64,000 bases of DNA from Deltaproteobacteria bacterium (GTDB taxonomy: Bacteria; Desulfobacterota; Binatia; HRBIN30; CADEER01): assembly GCA_029262455.1 (NCBI GenBank), contig JAJCZJ010000085.1:56353-120352 (forward strand), given 5' to 3'. The position numbers were made by a program, and so were the translations under genes. The notes under the pieces are model-generated. The model searched no databases. It was not told where the DNA came from and saw only the letters and a list, made by a program, of their open reading frames with translations. This document shows, in pieces, positions 8,935 to 17,160 of this stretch. Within the stretch, counting starts at the first letter, position 1. The number at the start of each line of letters is the position of its first letter.

Positions 8935-9240
8935 CTGTCGATCAATGCAGATTTCCAAGTCCCATCGACCAACCCACCCGGATCCCCTCTCCCTCCGCGA
9001 GGGGGTCAGGGTGAGGGCATCGAAATGCCAACTTCCTTATCCCCTCTCCCTCCGGGAGAGGGCCAGGGTGAGGGGATAGAAATGCCAACTTCCTTATTGC
9101 CCTTGTGCTGCAGTGCTTTCGCACACACGTCCAAGAACGAACCCTCACCTTTCGTCCTCTCCCGCGTGCAATGCGGGAGAGGAATTTTCTTGGGCTTTGC
9201 CCGTCATTTCGAGAGATTCGACCGTCTCAACGAAATTAGG
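8935..9240. repeat. Dispersed repeat family A, copy 1
   Basis: Non-coding spacer inside the operon. It contains two runs of the type CCCTCTCCCTCCGGGAGAGG plus a stretch beginning near 8945 that is almost identical to 54198-54249. A perfect hairpin with stem CTCTCCCGC/GCGGGAGAG (9157-9165 and 9173-9181) is followed by a short T-rich run. Copies 2 and 3 are at about 54160-54520 and 63720-63955. Small ORFs across it differ between copies and are not supported as genes. Confidence 0.8.
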
Positions 9241-9254
9241 GGCAACAGGGGCTG

Positions 9255-10409
9255 ATGCGATTTTCGTTTACGGAAGACCAGGAAGCGCTGCGTGAATCAG
9301 CGCGATCCTTTCTTGACGACCAGTCGTCTTCGGAAAAGGTTCGCACCTCCATGGAAAGCGATCTCGGCTACGACGAGGCGCTATGGCGGCGCATCGCGCA
9401 GGAGATGGGGTGGACCGCGGTCACCATCCCCGAGGAGTACGGCGGACTCGGCCTGGGATACGTCGAGCTCATCGCCCTGCTCGAAGAAATGGGAGCCCAC
9501 CTGCTGTGTGCGCCGTTCTTCTCCACCATCTGCCTCGGCGCCAACGCCATCCTCGAGGCCGGCAGCGACGAACAGAAACAGGAGTACCTGCCGGCCATCG
9601 CAGCCGGAGAGACGCGAGTGACACTCGCCCTGACGGAGGCCGACGGCACTTGGGAAGCGGACGCGGTGAAGGCCACCGTCCGCAGCGACGGCGGCGAGTT
9701 CGTCATCGAGGGAGAGAAGCACTACGTTCCAGATGGTCACGCGGCCGACTTGGTACTGGTCGCGGCACGACAGCCCGACTCCGTCGGCGAAAGCGGTATC
9801 GGACTTTACGCTGTCCCGGCCAACTCCGCGGGACTGAACCGAACGCCGCTCCCGACGATGGATCGAACCCGGCGACAAGCCAACGTGAAACTGGATCAGG
9901 TCCGAGTGCCCAAGGGAGCCCTCCTCGGCGGCAACGATAGCGCCTGGCCGGCGATCGCCAAGACACTGAGTCTCGCGGCCATCGCTCTGTCCGCCGAACA
10001 AGCGGGCGGCGCCAATCGATGCCTGGACATGGCGGTTCAGTACGCAAAGGAGAGAGTGCAGTTCGGTCGGCAGATCGGTTCATTCCAATCCATCAAGCAC
10101 AAGTGTGCCGACATGTTGCTGCAGGTCGAGTCGGCCCGCTCCGCCAGCTACTACGCCGGCTGGGCGGCGTCGGTCGACGACCCGGAACTCCCTGTCTTGG
10201 CATCGCTGGCAAAATCCTACTGTTCAGACGCCTACTTTCAGTGCGCCGCGGAAAGCATCCAAATCCACGGCGGTGTCGGCTTCACTTGGGAGTACGACGT
10301 CCATCTCCACTTCAAGCGCGCCAAGTCGAGCGAGATCCTCCTCGGCTCGCCGGCCTATCACCGCGAGCTCGTCGCCCGCGGCATCGGTCTCGGAGCAAAG
10401 CATGGCTGA
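9255..10409 (+). CDS. Acyl-CoA dehydrogenase
   Basis: ACAD-superfamily flavoenzyme, 384 residues, starting MRFSFTEDQEALRESARSFL. It keeps EEYGGLGLGYVEL, the RVQFGRQIGSFQSIKH block and a C-terminal IHGGVGFTWEYDVHLHFKRAK segment where the catalytic Glu of this branch is expected. It should introduce a 2,3-double bond into an acyl-CoA, passing electrons to ETF (genes at 58999-60789). The substrate is not deducible; the cluster suggests a steroid-derived acyl-CoA. The ATG follows GGGG. Its last 8 bases overlap the start of the following SDR gene. Confidence 0.8.
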   Translation: MRFSFTEDQEALRESARSFLDDQSSSEKVRTSMESDLGYDEALWRRIAQEMGWTAVTIPEEYGGLGLGYVELIALLEEMGAHLLCAPFFSTICLGANAILEAGSDEQKQEYLPAIAAGETRVTLALTEADGTWEADAVKATVRSDGGEFVIEGEKHYVPDGHAADLVLVAARQPDSVGESGIGLYAVPANSAGLNRTPLPTMDRTRRQANVKLDQVRVPKGALLGGNDSAWPAIAKTLSLAAIALSAEQAGGANRCLDMAVQYAKERVQFGRQIGSFQSIKHKCADMLLQVESARSASYYAGWAASVDDPELPVLASLAKSYCSDAYFQCAAESIQIHGGVGFTWEYDVHLHFKRAKSSEILLGSPAYHRELVARGIGLGAKHG

Positions 10410-11208
10410 ATCATCACCCAGACTCGACGCCGCTCTGGATTTCAAAGGCAAGGTCGTCATCGTAACCGGCGGCACCAAGGGGATCGGCAAAGGCATCTCG
10501 GTACGATTCCTCGAGGCCGGTGCGGAGGTCATCGTCTGCGGCCGCAACGAGCCCGACTCCTTGCCGACTCATTCCGGCAAGTCGGCGCACTTCGTCGCCG
10601 CCGATGTTCGCAAGGACGAACAAGTCGAAGCGGTCGTAAAGTTCGCGACGGATCGCTTCGGGCGGCTCGACACCTTGGTCAACAACGCCGGCGGCGCACC
10701 GCCGGCCGATACCGCCACCGCGTCGCAGCGATTTTCGGAGAAGATCCTGCAGCTAAACCTGTTGGCGCCGTTGACCTTCTCCCAACACGCAAACCGCGTC
10801 ATGCAGAACCAAGAACAGGGCGGAACGATCGTCAACATCGCCAGCGTCAGCGGAGTACGTCCGTCGCCATCCACCGCCGTCTACGGCGCCGCAAAGGCCG
10901 GGCTGATCAACCTAACCCAAACCCTCGGCGTCGAATGGGCTCCAAAGGTACGAGTCAACGCGATCGTCGTCGGCATGATCCGCACCGAGCAGGCCCACCT
11001 CTACTACGGAGACGAAGAGGGAATCGCGGCGGTCGGCGCCACCATCCCGCTCGGCCGCCTCGGCAATCCGGACGATGTCGGCGACGCGTGCCTCTACCTG
11101 GCCTCACCGCTTTCGCGCTACGTCAGCGGCGCATCCTTGCTGCTGCACGGAGGCGGCGAAGTACCCGCCTTTTGGGAAGCGTCAAACGCAGACCAGACAA
11201 AAAAATAG
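10402..11208 (+). CDS. SDR-family oxidoreductase (FabG-like)
   Basis: Short-chain dehydrogenase of 268 residues. The nucleotide-binding TGGTKGIGKG motif (about residues 21-30), NNAG, the catalytic Ser in NIASVSG and the YGAAKAG active-site motif are all visible, so it should be active. Likely oxidises a 3-hydroxyacyl-CoA or a ring hydroxyl in the surrounding beta-oxidation set. The ATG at 10402 lies within the end of the upstream dehydrogenase gene (8-base overlap), which indicates translational coupling; a longer in-frame extension back to 10105 is a shadow of that gene. Confidence 0.82.
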   Translation: MAESSPRLDAALDFKGKVVIVTGGTKGIGKGISVRFLEAGAEVIVCGRNEPDSLPTHSGKSAHFVAADVRKDEQVEAVVKFATDRFGRLDTLVNNAGGAPPADTATASQRFSEKILQLNLLAPLTFSQHANRVMQNQEQGGTIVNIASVSGVRPSPSTAVYGAAKAGLINLTQTLGVEWAPKVRVNAIVVGMIRTEQAHLYYGDEEGIAAVGATIPLGRLGNPDDVGDACLYLASPLSRYVSGASLLLHGGGEVPAFWEASNADQTKK

Positions 11209-11250
11209 ATCGCGCACATGGCGCGAGCCACCACCGAGCAAGGGGACCAC

Positions 11251-11712
11251 ATGCCAACCGTATTCAAGCAGCCCTCCGACCTCAAAGACGCCATCGGCCA
11301 AAACCTCGGCCAGAGCGAATGGCTGACGATTGATCAGGACCGAATCAATCTCTTTGCCGATGCGACCGGCGATCACCAGTGGATTCACGTCGATCCGGAG
11401 CGCGCAAAAGACGGACCGTTCGGCGCCTGCATCGCGCACGGCTATCTGACCTTGTCGCTGGCGAATCTCTTTCTTCCGCAAGTGCTGGAAGTGCAAGCAG
11501 TCCGGATGGGCGTCAACTACGGCGCCGACAAGGTCCGGTTCCCCGCTCCAGTCCCGGTCGGCTCGAAGGTTCGCGGCAGCGGAGAACTGATCGCCGCCGA
11601 AGACACCAAAGACGGCGCGGTCCAAGCAAAGGTCCGCATCACCGTGGAAATCGAAGGCAACGATCGCCCCGCATGCGTCGTCGATACGATCAGCCGGTTC
11701 TATCCGGAGTGA
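11251..11712 (+). CDS. MaoC-family (R)-enoyl-CoA hydratase
   Basis: Single hotdog-fold MaoC protein of 153 residues. The hydratase-2 signature is intact: DATGDHQWIHVD gives the Asp41/His46 pair, followed by IAHGYLTLSL. It should hydrate a trans-2-enoyl-CoA to a 3-hydroxyacyl-CoA, complementing the dehydrogenase and SDR immediately upstream. The ATG at 11251 is preferred over an in-frame ATG at 11218 because AAGGGG precedes it and the family N-terminus begins there. Last gene of the + strand steroid operon; the following 135 bases hold only a small GGCGC-TTC-GCGCC hairpin (near 11752). Confidence 0.85.
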   Translation: MPTVFKQPSDLKDAIGQNLGQSEWLTIDQDRINLFADATGDHQWIHVDPERAKDGPFGACIAHGYLTLSLANLFLPQVLEVQAVRMGVNYGADKVRFPAPVPVGSKVRGSGELIAAEDTKDGAVQAKVRITVEIEGNDRPACVVDTISRFYPE

Positions 11713-11847
11713 ACGAGATTACACTCGACAAGATCAAAAACATTGTATTGTCGGCGCTTCGCGCCTGGGCTGGGGACCGGACCGGCATAGGCTCGTGAAA
11801 CCGACGCGGAGGCTATGGCACTTTCCAAATCTCCAAGTCACCGCCAC

Positions 11848-12180
11848 TCACGACACCCCAGCTTGCTCAATCAAATTCTCTTGCACAAACTCAACGAATT
11901 CGCTCGGGCTCAGCCCGCTCGTGCCCATCAGGCCAATCGTTGCTCCTCCTTGCGGGCGCTTGACCACAAAGGCGTACGACTCTTCTTCATCATCAGATAC
12001 CGACCAAATCCAGTATCTGTGGTCGCTGCATTCAGCCAAGACTTCAAACTTCAGATCATCCCACCGAAACGTTCTCTGACTGAGGGACTCATAGCCCAGG
12101 TGCTCAAGGACCTCCTGTCGTAAAAAGGGTAGGGCATCTTCGGCGTGTGGGTCGTCAATGATCAGCACTTTTCGCCTCAT
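11848..12180 (-). CDS. Hypothetical protein
   Basis: A 110-residue soluble protein beginning MRRKVLIIDDPHAEDALPFLRQ. I do not recognise a family. It has alternating charged and hydrophobic segments, an acidic stretch (SDDEEES) near the middle, and no signal peptide or membrane segment. The start at 12180 is chosen over 12213 because the first 11 codons of the longer frame look like leader sequence, but the ribosome binding site is poor either way. It is an isolated gene, opposite in direction to the steroid operon. Existence is moderately supported by length and composition only. Confidence 0.5.
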   Translation of the reverse strand: MRRKVLIIDDPHAEDALPFLRQEVLEHLGYESLSQRTFRWDDLKFEVLAECSDHRYWIWSVSDDEEESYAFVVKRPQGGATIGLMGTSGLSPSEFVEFVQENLIEQAGVS

Positions 12181-12240
12181 GATAGAAAGTGATGGACACA
12201 CACTTGGCCTCAAGAAAACCAGCCGGTTACGGCGCCAAAT

Positions 12241-12265
12241 CTAGGCGCTTAGCCTGACAATCGTC
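12241..12265. repeat. Short shared intergenic motif, copy 1
   Basis: A TAGGC...AGCCTGACAATCG segment that recurs at 47249-47270 beyond the third toxin gene. Short and of unknown meaning; it may be a remnant of a palindromic intergenic repeat. Confidence 0.4.
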
Positions 12266-12334
12266 ACAACCCAACAAGTTCATATCCCTCTACCACACAC
12301 TCCGACAGCTCGAGACTTACTTTCCACCTTCCAG

Positions 12335-12364
12335 TTGACAAAACCTCATAGTGGCAGGTATTCC
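12335..12364 (+). promoter_or_regulatory. Candidate promoter of the lipoprotein gene, possibly leaderless
   Basis: TTGACA (12335-12340), an 18-base spacer and TATTCC (12359-12364), ending 8 bases before the ATG at 12373. Little room remains for a ribosome binding site and none is visible at normal spacing. An inverted repeat GTGGC/GCCAC brackets the -10 region. Confidence 0.45.
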
Positions 12365-12372
12365 GCCACTAC

Positions 12373-13341
12373 ATGAAAACTCTCGGTATTCAGGCAACCG
12401 CGCTCATCGTTCTCTCCCTTCTCGTCACGGGCTGTGGCAGTGATGACGACGCGGTCGTCGATCCAATCGAGGCTCGGATCAATGCGATCTTCCCGGAAGA
12501 GCCGGGATTCGGAACCGTCGATCGCGCTCAGGTCAGAAGCATGATGACCGTGCCCGCTGAAGAAGACGGACCGTTCTTCATGGTCAATCTGATTCGTCAC
12601 CGCGAACAAGCCGAGTATCCCGACGGTCGAGCCACCGAGCTCAGCGGACGGCAGGCCGACGAAATCTACGGTGCCGCCATCTTTCCGATCCTGACCGAAT
12701 TCGGCGCTGAGCCGGTTTACGTCGCCGACGTCGAGCTTGGACTGATCGACGACGACCTCGCAACTTGGACTCAAATCGGGGTCGTTCGTTATGCGAGCCG
12801 CGCAAAGTTCTTCGAAATGCTCGAGCGACAAGATTTCCGCGACGCCGCAGTCCACAAGGAAGCCGGCGTCGAGAAGAGCTTGGTGCTCGTCGCCGACATC
12901 GGAGTTGACATCCCGGATGCGCTGCGCAATTACGACCCGACAACCGCTCCGTTTCCCGCGACGATGGAAGATCCACCAATCGCTATCGTCCACCTCATCG
13001 CCCTCCACGACATCGCGCAGTACGAAGACGGGCGCGAGACCGACTTGACCGGCCGGGAGGCAATCGCCCTCTACGAGCAAGGACGCCAGGATCAGGGCGT
13101 TCTGGGACTCGGCGTTCGACCAGGTCTTTGGCTCGCCATCGAGGGGGAACTCGTCGGAGACGGCCGACAGTGGGACGAGTTCCGCATAAACAATTTTTCG
13201 AGCCGGGCCGCCTTCGAAGAAGTGGCGACTAGAGAGTCTCTCGAAGAGGCCGGGATCGAGCACCGAGTCGCAGCGATTCGCGAGACCTACGCCCTACTGA
13301 CCGATCCACTGCTGACTCAGGTTGGCTACGAGTCGCCCTAG
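12373..13341 (+). CDS. Lipoprotein with two DUF1330-like (dimeric alpha-beta barrel) repeats
   Basis: A 322-residue protein with a bacterial lipoprotein signal peptide: hydrophobic residues 8-18 followed by lipobox LVTGC with Cys21. After a short acidic linker two homologous halves follow, each with the pattern FFMVNLIRHREQAEYPDGR / IAIVHLIALHDIAQYEDGR, then LTGREA-type and NFSSRAAFEEV-type segments. These match the ferredoxin-like fold of DUF1330 and related monooxygenase-like domains, duplicated in one chain. No catalytic function can be assigned. Probably anchored in the outer or inner membrane facing the periplasm. Followed by a clear terminator hairpin at 13529. Confidence 0.75.
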   Translation: MKTLGIQATALIVLSLLVTGCGSDDDAVVDPIEARINAIFPEEPGFGTVDRAQVRSMMTVPAEEDGPFFMVNLIRHREQAEYPDGRATELSGRQADEIYGAAIFPILTEFGAEPVYVADVELGLIDDDLATWTQIGVVRYASRAKFFEMLERQDFRDAAVHKEAGVEKSLVLVADIGVDIPDALRNYDPTTAPFPATMEDPPIAIVHLIALHDIAQYEDGRETDLTGREAIALYEQGRQDQGVLGLGVRPGLWLAIEGELVGDGRQWDEFRINNFSSRAAFEEVATRESLEEAGIEHRVAAIRETYALLTDPLLTQVGYESP

Positions 13342-13528
13342 AGCCCGGATTATTCATGAATTGATGTACTTCCTCGGGGAAACCGTTGCGCCACAAAGGG
13401 GCGCCTTAAATTGCCGAAAAATCCGTCACCCTGGCTACGGCGCCTGTTTTCAACGGACTGCTAGTGATCAGGTCTCGAGCTGCTTGTCAGGAAAATGGAA
13501 CCGTTCGGCACCCCAACCCAACTGACAT

Positions 13529-13558
13529 GCCGCAGTCCTTTACTGCGGCGACTCGTTT
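13529..13558 (+). terminator. Rho-independent terminator
   Basis: Perfect 8-base stem GCCGCAGT / ACTGCGGC (13529-13536 and 13542-13549) with a 5-base loop, followed within a few bases by TTTT. It lies between the lipoprotein gene and the histidine phosphatase gene, so it most likely ends the lipoprotein transcript. Confidence 0.65.
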
Positions 13559-13593
13559 TGGAACGATTTATCAAAGAATAGGTGGTCGATCCG

Positions 13594-14193
13594 ATGAGTA
13601 GACCCACAGCGACAAAAATCATGGTCATTCGCCACGCCGAAAAGCCTTATACTGACCCAACGAGCGGACAAAAGTACCACGGCGTAACAACGCAAGGCGA
13701 AAAAGACAAGGAATCATTGATCGTAGAAGGATGGCAGCGTGCAGGTGCTCTCGTGGTTCTTTTTGATCCCTTTAGAGGACCCCTTCAAAACCCAAATCTG
13801 GCCACCCCGCAGTTCCTGTTTGCATCGCCTGCTGATTCCGAGAGCAAGAGTGAACGACCTGTCGAAACAATCACCCCACTCAGCAAGCGACTGCAGTTGG
13901 ATATCGGCGAGCAAAATGGCAAGGCAGACTACGCCTCAATGGTGGCGCTGGCACTCAAACAAACGGGCCCAGTGCTCATTGCCTGGCAGCATCAGGATAT
14001 CGTAGCGATCGCAGGTCGAATTCCGACCAGCAACCCCGAAGACATACCCAACCATTGGCCCGCGGATCGTTTCGATCTGGTTTGGGTCTTTGACTTGGAA
14101 GCCAAAGGAACGCACTACAAATTTTCGCAAGCCCCGCAGAACCTACTACCGGGAGATGTCGATCAGCCGATACTGGTGCAGCAGACAGCTTGA
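13594..14193 (+). CDS. Histidine phosphatase superfamily (phosphoglycerate mutase-like) protein
   Basis: A 199-residue protein with the N-terminal signature MVIRHAEKP, which supplies the phospho-accepting His (about residue 14) and the adjacent Arg of the histidine phosphatase superfamily. A later LIAWQHQDI segment is where the second catalytic His is expected (WQH). No signal peptide is evident, so probably cytoplasmic. The in-frame GTG at 13582 is possible, but ATG at 13594 matches where homology starts. Substrate unknown. Convergent with the tyrosine phosphatase gene downstream; a GC-rich stretch separates them. Confidence 0.75.
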   Translation: MSRPTATKIMVIRHAEKPYTDPTSGQKYHGVTTQGEKDKESLIVEGWQRAGALVVLFDPFRGPLQNPNLATPQFLFASPADSESKSERPVETITPLSKRLQLDIGEQNGKADYASMVALALKQTGPVLIAWQHQDIVAIAGRIPTSNPEDIPNHWPADRFDLVWVFDLEAKGTHYKFSQAPQNLLPGDVDQPILVQQTA

Positions 14194-14223
14194 GCCGCGG
14201 TCGCGGCGCGGCCGGGGCGTGGG

Positions 14224-14949
14224 TCAGCTAGGAGTGGGAAACAGCTCGGCATAGGTCTGGGTGAGCTGAAGCGCGGCCTCTTGCATGCCCACCGTCGGCG
14301 GCGTCTGTGTGTAGTCGTCATGTCCCCGGTGAGGTGGTGGTGGGCAGGGACCGTGGACAAAGATCTCGGTCGAGTCGCCGCGCGCTTCCTTCACCATCGC
14401 GTAGGTTTCCAGGAAGCTCGAGAGACTTGGATCTTGGCCGGACACGCCCCACTGGTACCAGAGAAAAAGAGCCGCGACGGTCACCGAGCGGCTGCGGCCG
14501 CTCCAACAGTGGATAAGGAGACTGCCGTCGGTCGGATAGACATTTACTAAGGGCGGGCAGGGTATGTTCGGTTTGGGAAACTGCCAGAGCTGGTTTGCCA
14601 TAAACGCGGCAGCGGCCAGGCCCATCATACCGCTAGGGTTGTGAGTGCCGTCGATCAGTCCGACTTTTGCGTACTGCACTTGCTTTGAAAACCGGCCGAC
14701 AGCGACGTTGGCTTCCTCACCGCTCGCCTCCGGCGCAGGCCGATGCGGGTCCTCCACCATGGGGTGCATGCCGGTCGCGAAAACCGGATTGTCGTCTAGA
14801 TCGTAGGCAACGTTGAGCACACCGACGACCCCCAGAGCCTCCAATTGATCCCCGAGATTCGCCGAGTAGGCATCGCCAACGTACACCTTGCGTCCGTCAG
14901 CAGATCTGTAGACTTGACTCATGTGTTCCGGTGTACCGAGATCCGTCAT
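14224..14949 (-). CDS. Dual-specificity / tyrosine protein phosphatase
   Basis: A 241-residue protein carrying the cysteine phosphatase P-loop HCWSGRSRS (Cys148, Arg154), the C-x5-R motif of dual-specificity phosphatases. The N-terminal YVGDAYSANLGDQLEALGVVGVLNVAYD segment is the usual DSP opening that places the substrate, and an Asp-rich region follows. The ATG at 14949 is chosen because GGAGGG precedes it; an in-frame ATG at 15024 would add an unrelated leader. It lies downstream of, and in the same direction as, the GH18-like gene with a 154-base gap. Target unknown. Confidence 0.78.
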   Translation of the reverse strand: MTDLGTPEHMSQVYRSADGRKVYVGDAYSANLGDQLEALGVVGVLNVAYDLDDNPVFATGMHPMVEDPHRPAPEASGEEANVAVGRFSKQVQYAKVGLIDGTHNPSGMMGLAAAAFMANQLWQFPKPNIPCPPLVNVYPTDGSLLIHCWSGRSRSVTVAALFLWYQWGVSGQDPSLSSFLETYAMVKEARGDSTEIFVHGPCPPPPHRGHDDYTQTPPTVGMQEAALQLTQTYAELFPTPS

Positions 14950-15103
14950 GCGCCCTCCAAAAATCTGTTTCGAAGAAGGTCTGGCTTTCCTGGTCGGAGA
15001 ACCAGGGAGCAAAGTGACGAGCATGCGCGCGACAGTTTGGAATTGGACGCCCGATCAAACATCAAACATGGCCTTCGGTTGGATTGTCGCAGTGTCCCCA
15101 GCT

Positions 15104-16426
15104 TCAACTCAAGCCACTCGTGATAGCTGCGCGAAACGCGGTCGCGTCGCCGACAGGATCCGAAGTAGAGCCGCCGCAACAACTCGACGTCAAGCACGTC
15201 ATCACCGAGTCATACAGCCAAATGAAGCCGCCGCCAGGACAACTAGAGCCGTGCTCATACGCCTTCCAAGCCTGAAACTGGGACTGCAACGCCGACGGAC
15301 AGCCGGATGAGGACACACCAACGTAGTTCAGCGAGCCCGAGCAGTCACAGCCTAAGTAGTATCCGTCACATTGCGGCGCACTGCCCCACGACGGGGCACC
15401 GGTGAAAAACAACGCGTCGTTGGCGGAGAACACGTGGCTACCGATCTGCAAGCCTTGCTTGCAGTAAAAGAAAAAGGTCACGGCTCCGTCGCCTTGGGCG
15501 GTCTGCATGGCCTCGTCCGGCTTGGTGTTGGACACCGTCTTGAGGTAGCCGCTCCAGTCGGAGTTTGCGCACTGGGCTACGCCTGCTTCCTGCTTGACGC
15601 AGGCCCCCGGCGAGGCTGGAGTGGTGTGTGTGTTCCACCACTTACTGTCGAAGGAATTTTGAGAAGTGGAGAGACCCGGAATCATCAGACCAGCACCATC
15701 GAAACCGCGGCCCATGGCCGCATTGATCAGGTTGACCCAGTTGGCGACAAAACCATCCGTGGCGTTAGAACTCCCGCCTGAATAACACTGCAGATGGATC
15801 GCGGAGACAAAACCCGCTCCGACCTTGGTGTCGAGCTGCTCGAGGGTGTCGATCCAGATATTGTTGGTCGGATCCTCCTTGTCCGCGATACTGTAGGGAC
15901 ACAGCGTCACCTGACGATAGCCTATGTCCGCCAGCATCTGACCGAAATCAACCATTACGCCGGACGCGATGTTGTCCTCGTTGTCAAAGTCGATGCCATC
16001 AATGTCGCCACCACCAACGGCTTCCATCGCATCCTTGAGCGCCTTGAAGTTCTTGTACAGGATGTTGGTGGGTCCCGGGACGCTACCACCCATCAGAGTC
16101 TGGATGTTGGACCAGTCGCTCGTACCACCACTCCCCACCGAGAACAGGATCTGGACCTTGCCCCCTTGGCGCAGCTTGGCAAGGTTCGCCGGAAGATTCA
16201 TCGGATCTTGCTCCGAGTAGACGCCCTGGCTGACGATGCGTGAGTCGTTCAGAATCAGGTCGCCCTTGTAGTACTGAACGCCTTTGCCGCTCGTGTGATC
16301 CGTACCGCTCACATGTACGGACCACATGATCACCGTGTCGTAGCCGGCTGCCTGGAGGTCAGCAATGACGGGCTCTCCGCCAAAGGCGATAGCACCACCA
16401 CCGTAGATTCGAGTCGATATAGACAT
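15104..16426 (-). CDS. GH18-like glycoside hydrolase (chitinase-fold) protein
   Basis: A 440-residue protein whose central DGIDFDNE (residues 143-150) matches the GH18 catalytic signature D-x2-D-x-D-x-E with Glu150 as proton donor. The preceding VQILFSVGSGG segment matches the conserved SxGG strand of the same barrel. The C-terminal third is rich in Cys (GYYLGCDCSG, CLTSSCCGG), possibly disulfide-bonded, yet no classical signal peptide is present; secretion by another route is possible. AGGGG precedes the ATG. GH18 enzymes cleave beta-1,4 GlcNAc polymers, but the exact substrate here is open. Confidence 0.72.
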   Translation of the reverse strand: MSISTRIYGGGAIAFGGEPVIADLQAAGYDTVIMWSVHVSGTDHTSGKGVQYYKGDLILNDSRIVSQGVYSEQDPMNLPANLAKLRQGGKVQILFSVGSGGTSDWSNIQTLMGGSVPGPTNILYKNFKALKDAMEAVGGGDIDGIDFDNEDNIASGVMVDFGQMLADIGYRQVTLCPYSIADKEDPTNNIWIDTLEQLDTKVGAGFVSAIHLQCYSGGSSNATDGFVANWVNLINAAMGRGFDGAGLMIPGLSTSQNSFDSKWWNTHTTPASPGACVKQEAGVAQCANSDWSGYLKTVSNTKPDEAMQTAQGDGAVTFFFYCKQGLQIGSHVFSANDALFFTGAPSWGSAPQCDGYYLGCDCSGSLNYVGVSSSGCPSALQSQFQAWKAYEHGSSCPGGGFIWLYDSVMTCLTSSCCGGSTSDPVGDATAFRAAITSGLS

Positions 16427-16557
16427 CCAACACCCCTGATCTGTCTACAACATATTGACATGGGAGGAGGATGAGCAGCAACCCCTGAGTCGGCGCAATC
16501 TCTATACGGTGACGCTACGAGCTAGCACGCACCTGCCTCGCCGGAAAACGGTCTCGG

Positions 16558-17160
16558 TCAGTTGATCTCGAGCCGCTTGTCGTTGTCACTCGAGATCGCC
16601 AGAAACAAGCAACCGTTCGGCGATCGCGAGAGACGATGCACCGAGTCCGCCTCGGCGCGGCAGTAGTCGCCCGCCTGCATGACGATATCGTTGACCACCA
16701 GATCACCCTCGAGGACATAGAGTTCTTCGACCTCGGTGTGCAGATGGGCTGGCACTTCCGCCCCCGGCTGCAGGCGCACCAGCTGCGTCTTCATGCGGCT
16801 GCCGTGATCGAACGCCAGTAGCTTGGCATCGAAGCCGGGAATCGGTGAACCTTCCCACTCCAACCCCGAGGCCCTGACGTAGCGCACCCCATCGGTTTCG
16901 AACGCCGGTGTCGCATCGAGAGCAGACTCGGCGGCTATTCTGCTGAGCACGGCATCACGAAGCTCCGGACGTGGCTCAACCTCCTCAGCTGCGTAGCCAA
17001 GCGCACCCGTCACACCCGTCGCGGCATCGATCGCATTGACGCAGACAGCGCAGCCGGTCTTCAGATGCAGATCGAGGGCATCGGCCTCGGCCCCTTCCAG
17101 AGGTCCGAGAGCTGACAGCACCGCCAGCTCCAACATCTCGTCTGTATGTTTCTCACTCAT
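16558..17160 (-). CDS. ChrR-type zinc/cupin anti-sigma factor
   Basis: A 200-residue protein with the two-domain ChrR layout. The N-terminal zinc anti-sigma domain has His5, His32, Cys37 and Cys40; the spacing His-x4-Cys-x2-Cys is one residue longer than the usual His-x3-Cys-x2-Cys. The C-terminal cupin has His139, His141, Glu145 and His175, the same spacing as the metal ligands of Rhodobacter ChrR. Such proteins hold an ECF sigma factor until singlet oxygen or organic peroxide triggers release. Its ATG overlaps the sigma factor stop by four bases (ATGA), so the pair is co-translated. Confidence 0.85.
   Translation of the reverse strand: MSEKHTDEMLELAVLSALGPLEGAEADALDLHLKTGCAVCVNAIDAATGVTGALGYAAEEVEPRPELRDAVLSRIAAESALDATPAFETDGVRYVRASGLEWEGSPIPGFDAKLLAFDHGSRMKTQLVRLQPGAEVPAHLHTEVEELYVLEGDLVVNDIVMQAGDYCRAEADSVHRLSRSPNGCLFLAISSDNDKRLEIN

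Noticed and set aside
11795..12123. Two small + strand ORFs opposite the hypothetical protein at 11848-12180
   Set aside because: Neither has a start signal or a plausible protein composition; the minus-strand frame is the better candidate.
12346..13263. 305-codon open frame antisense to the lipoprotein gene
   Set aside because: The + strand frame has a lipobox and two homologous domains; the antisense frame has no family resemblance.
13322..13525. 67-codon ORF between the lipoprotein and phosphatase genes
   Set aside because: It overlaps the end of the lipoprotein gene out of frame, lacks a ribosome binding site and shows no family features.
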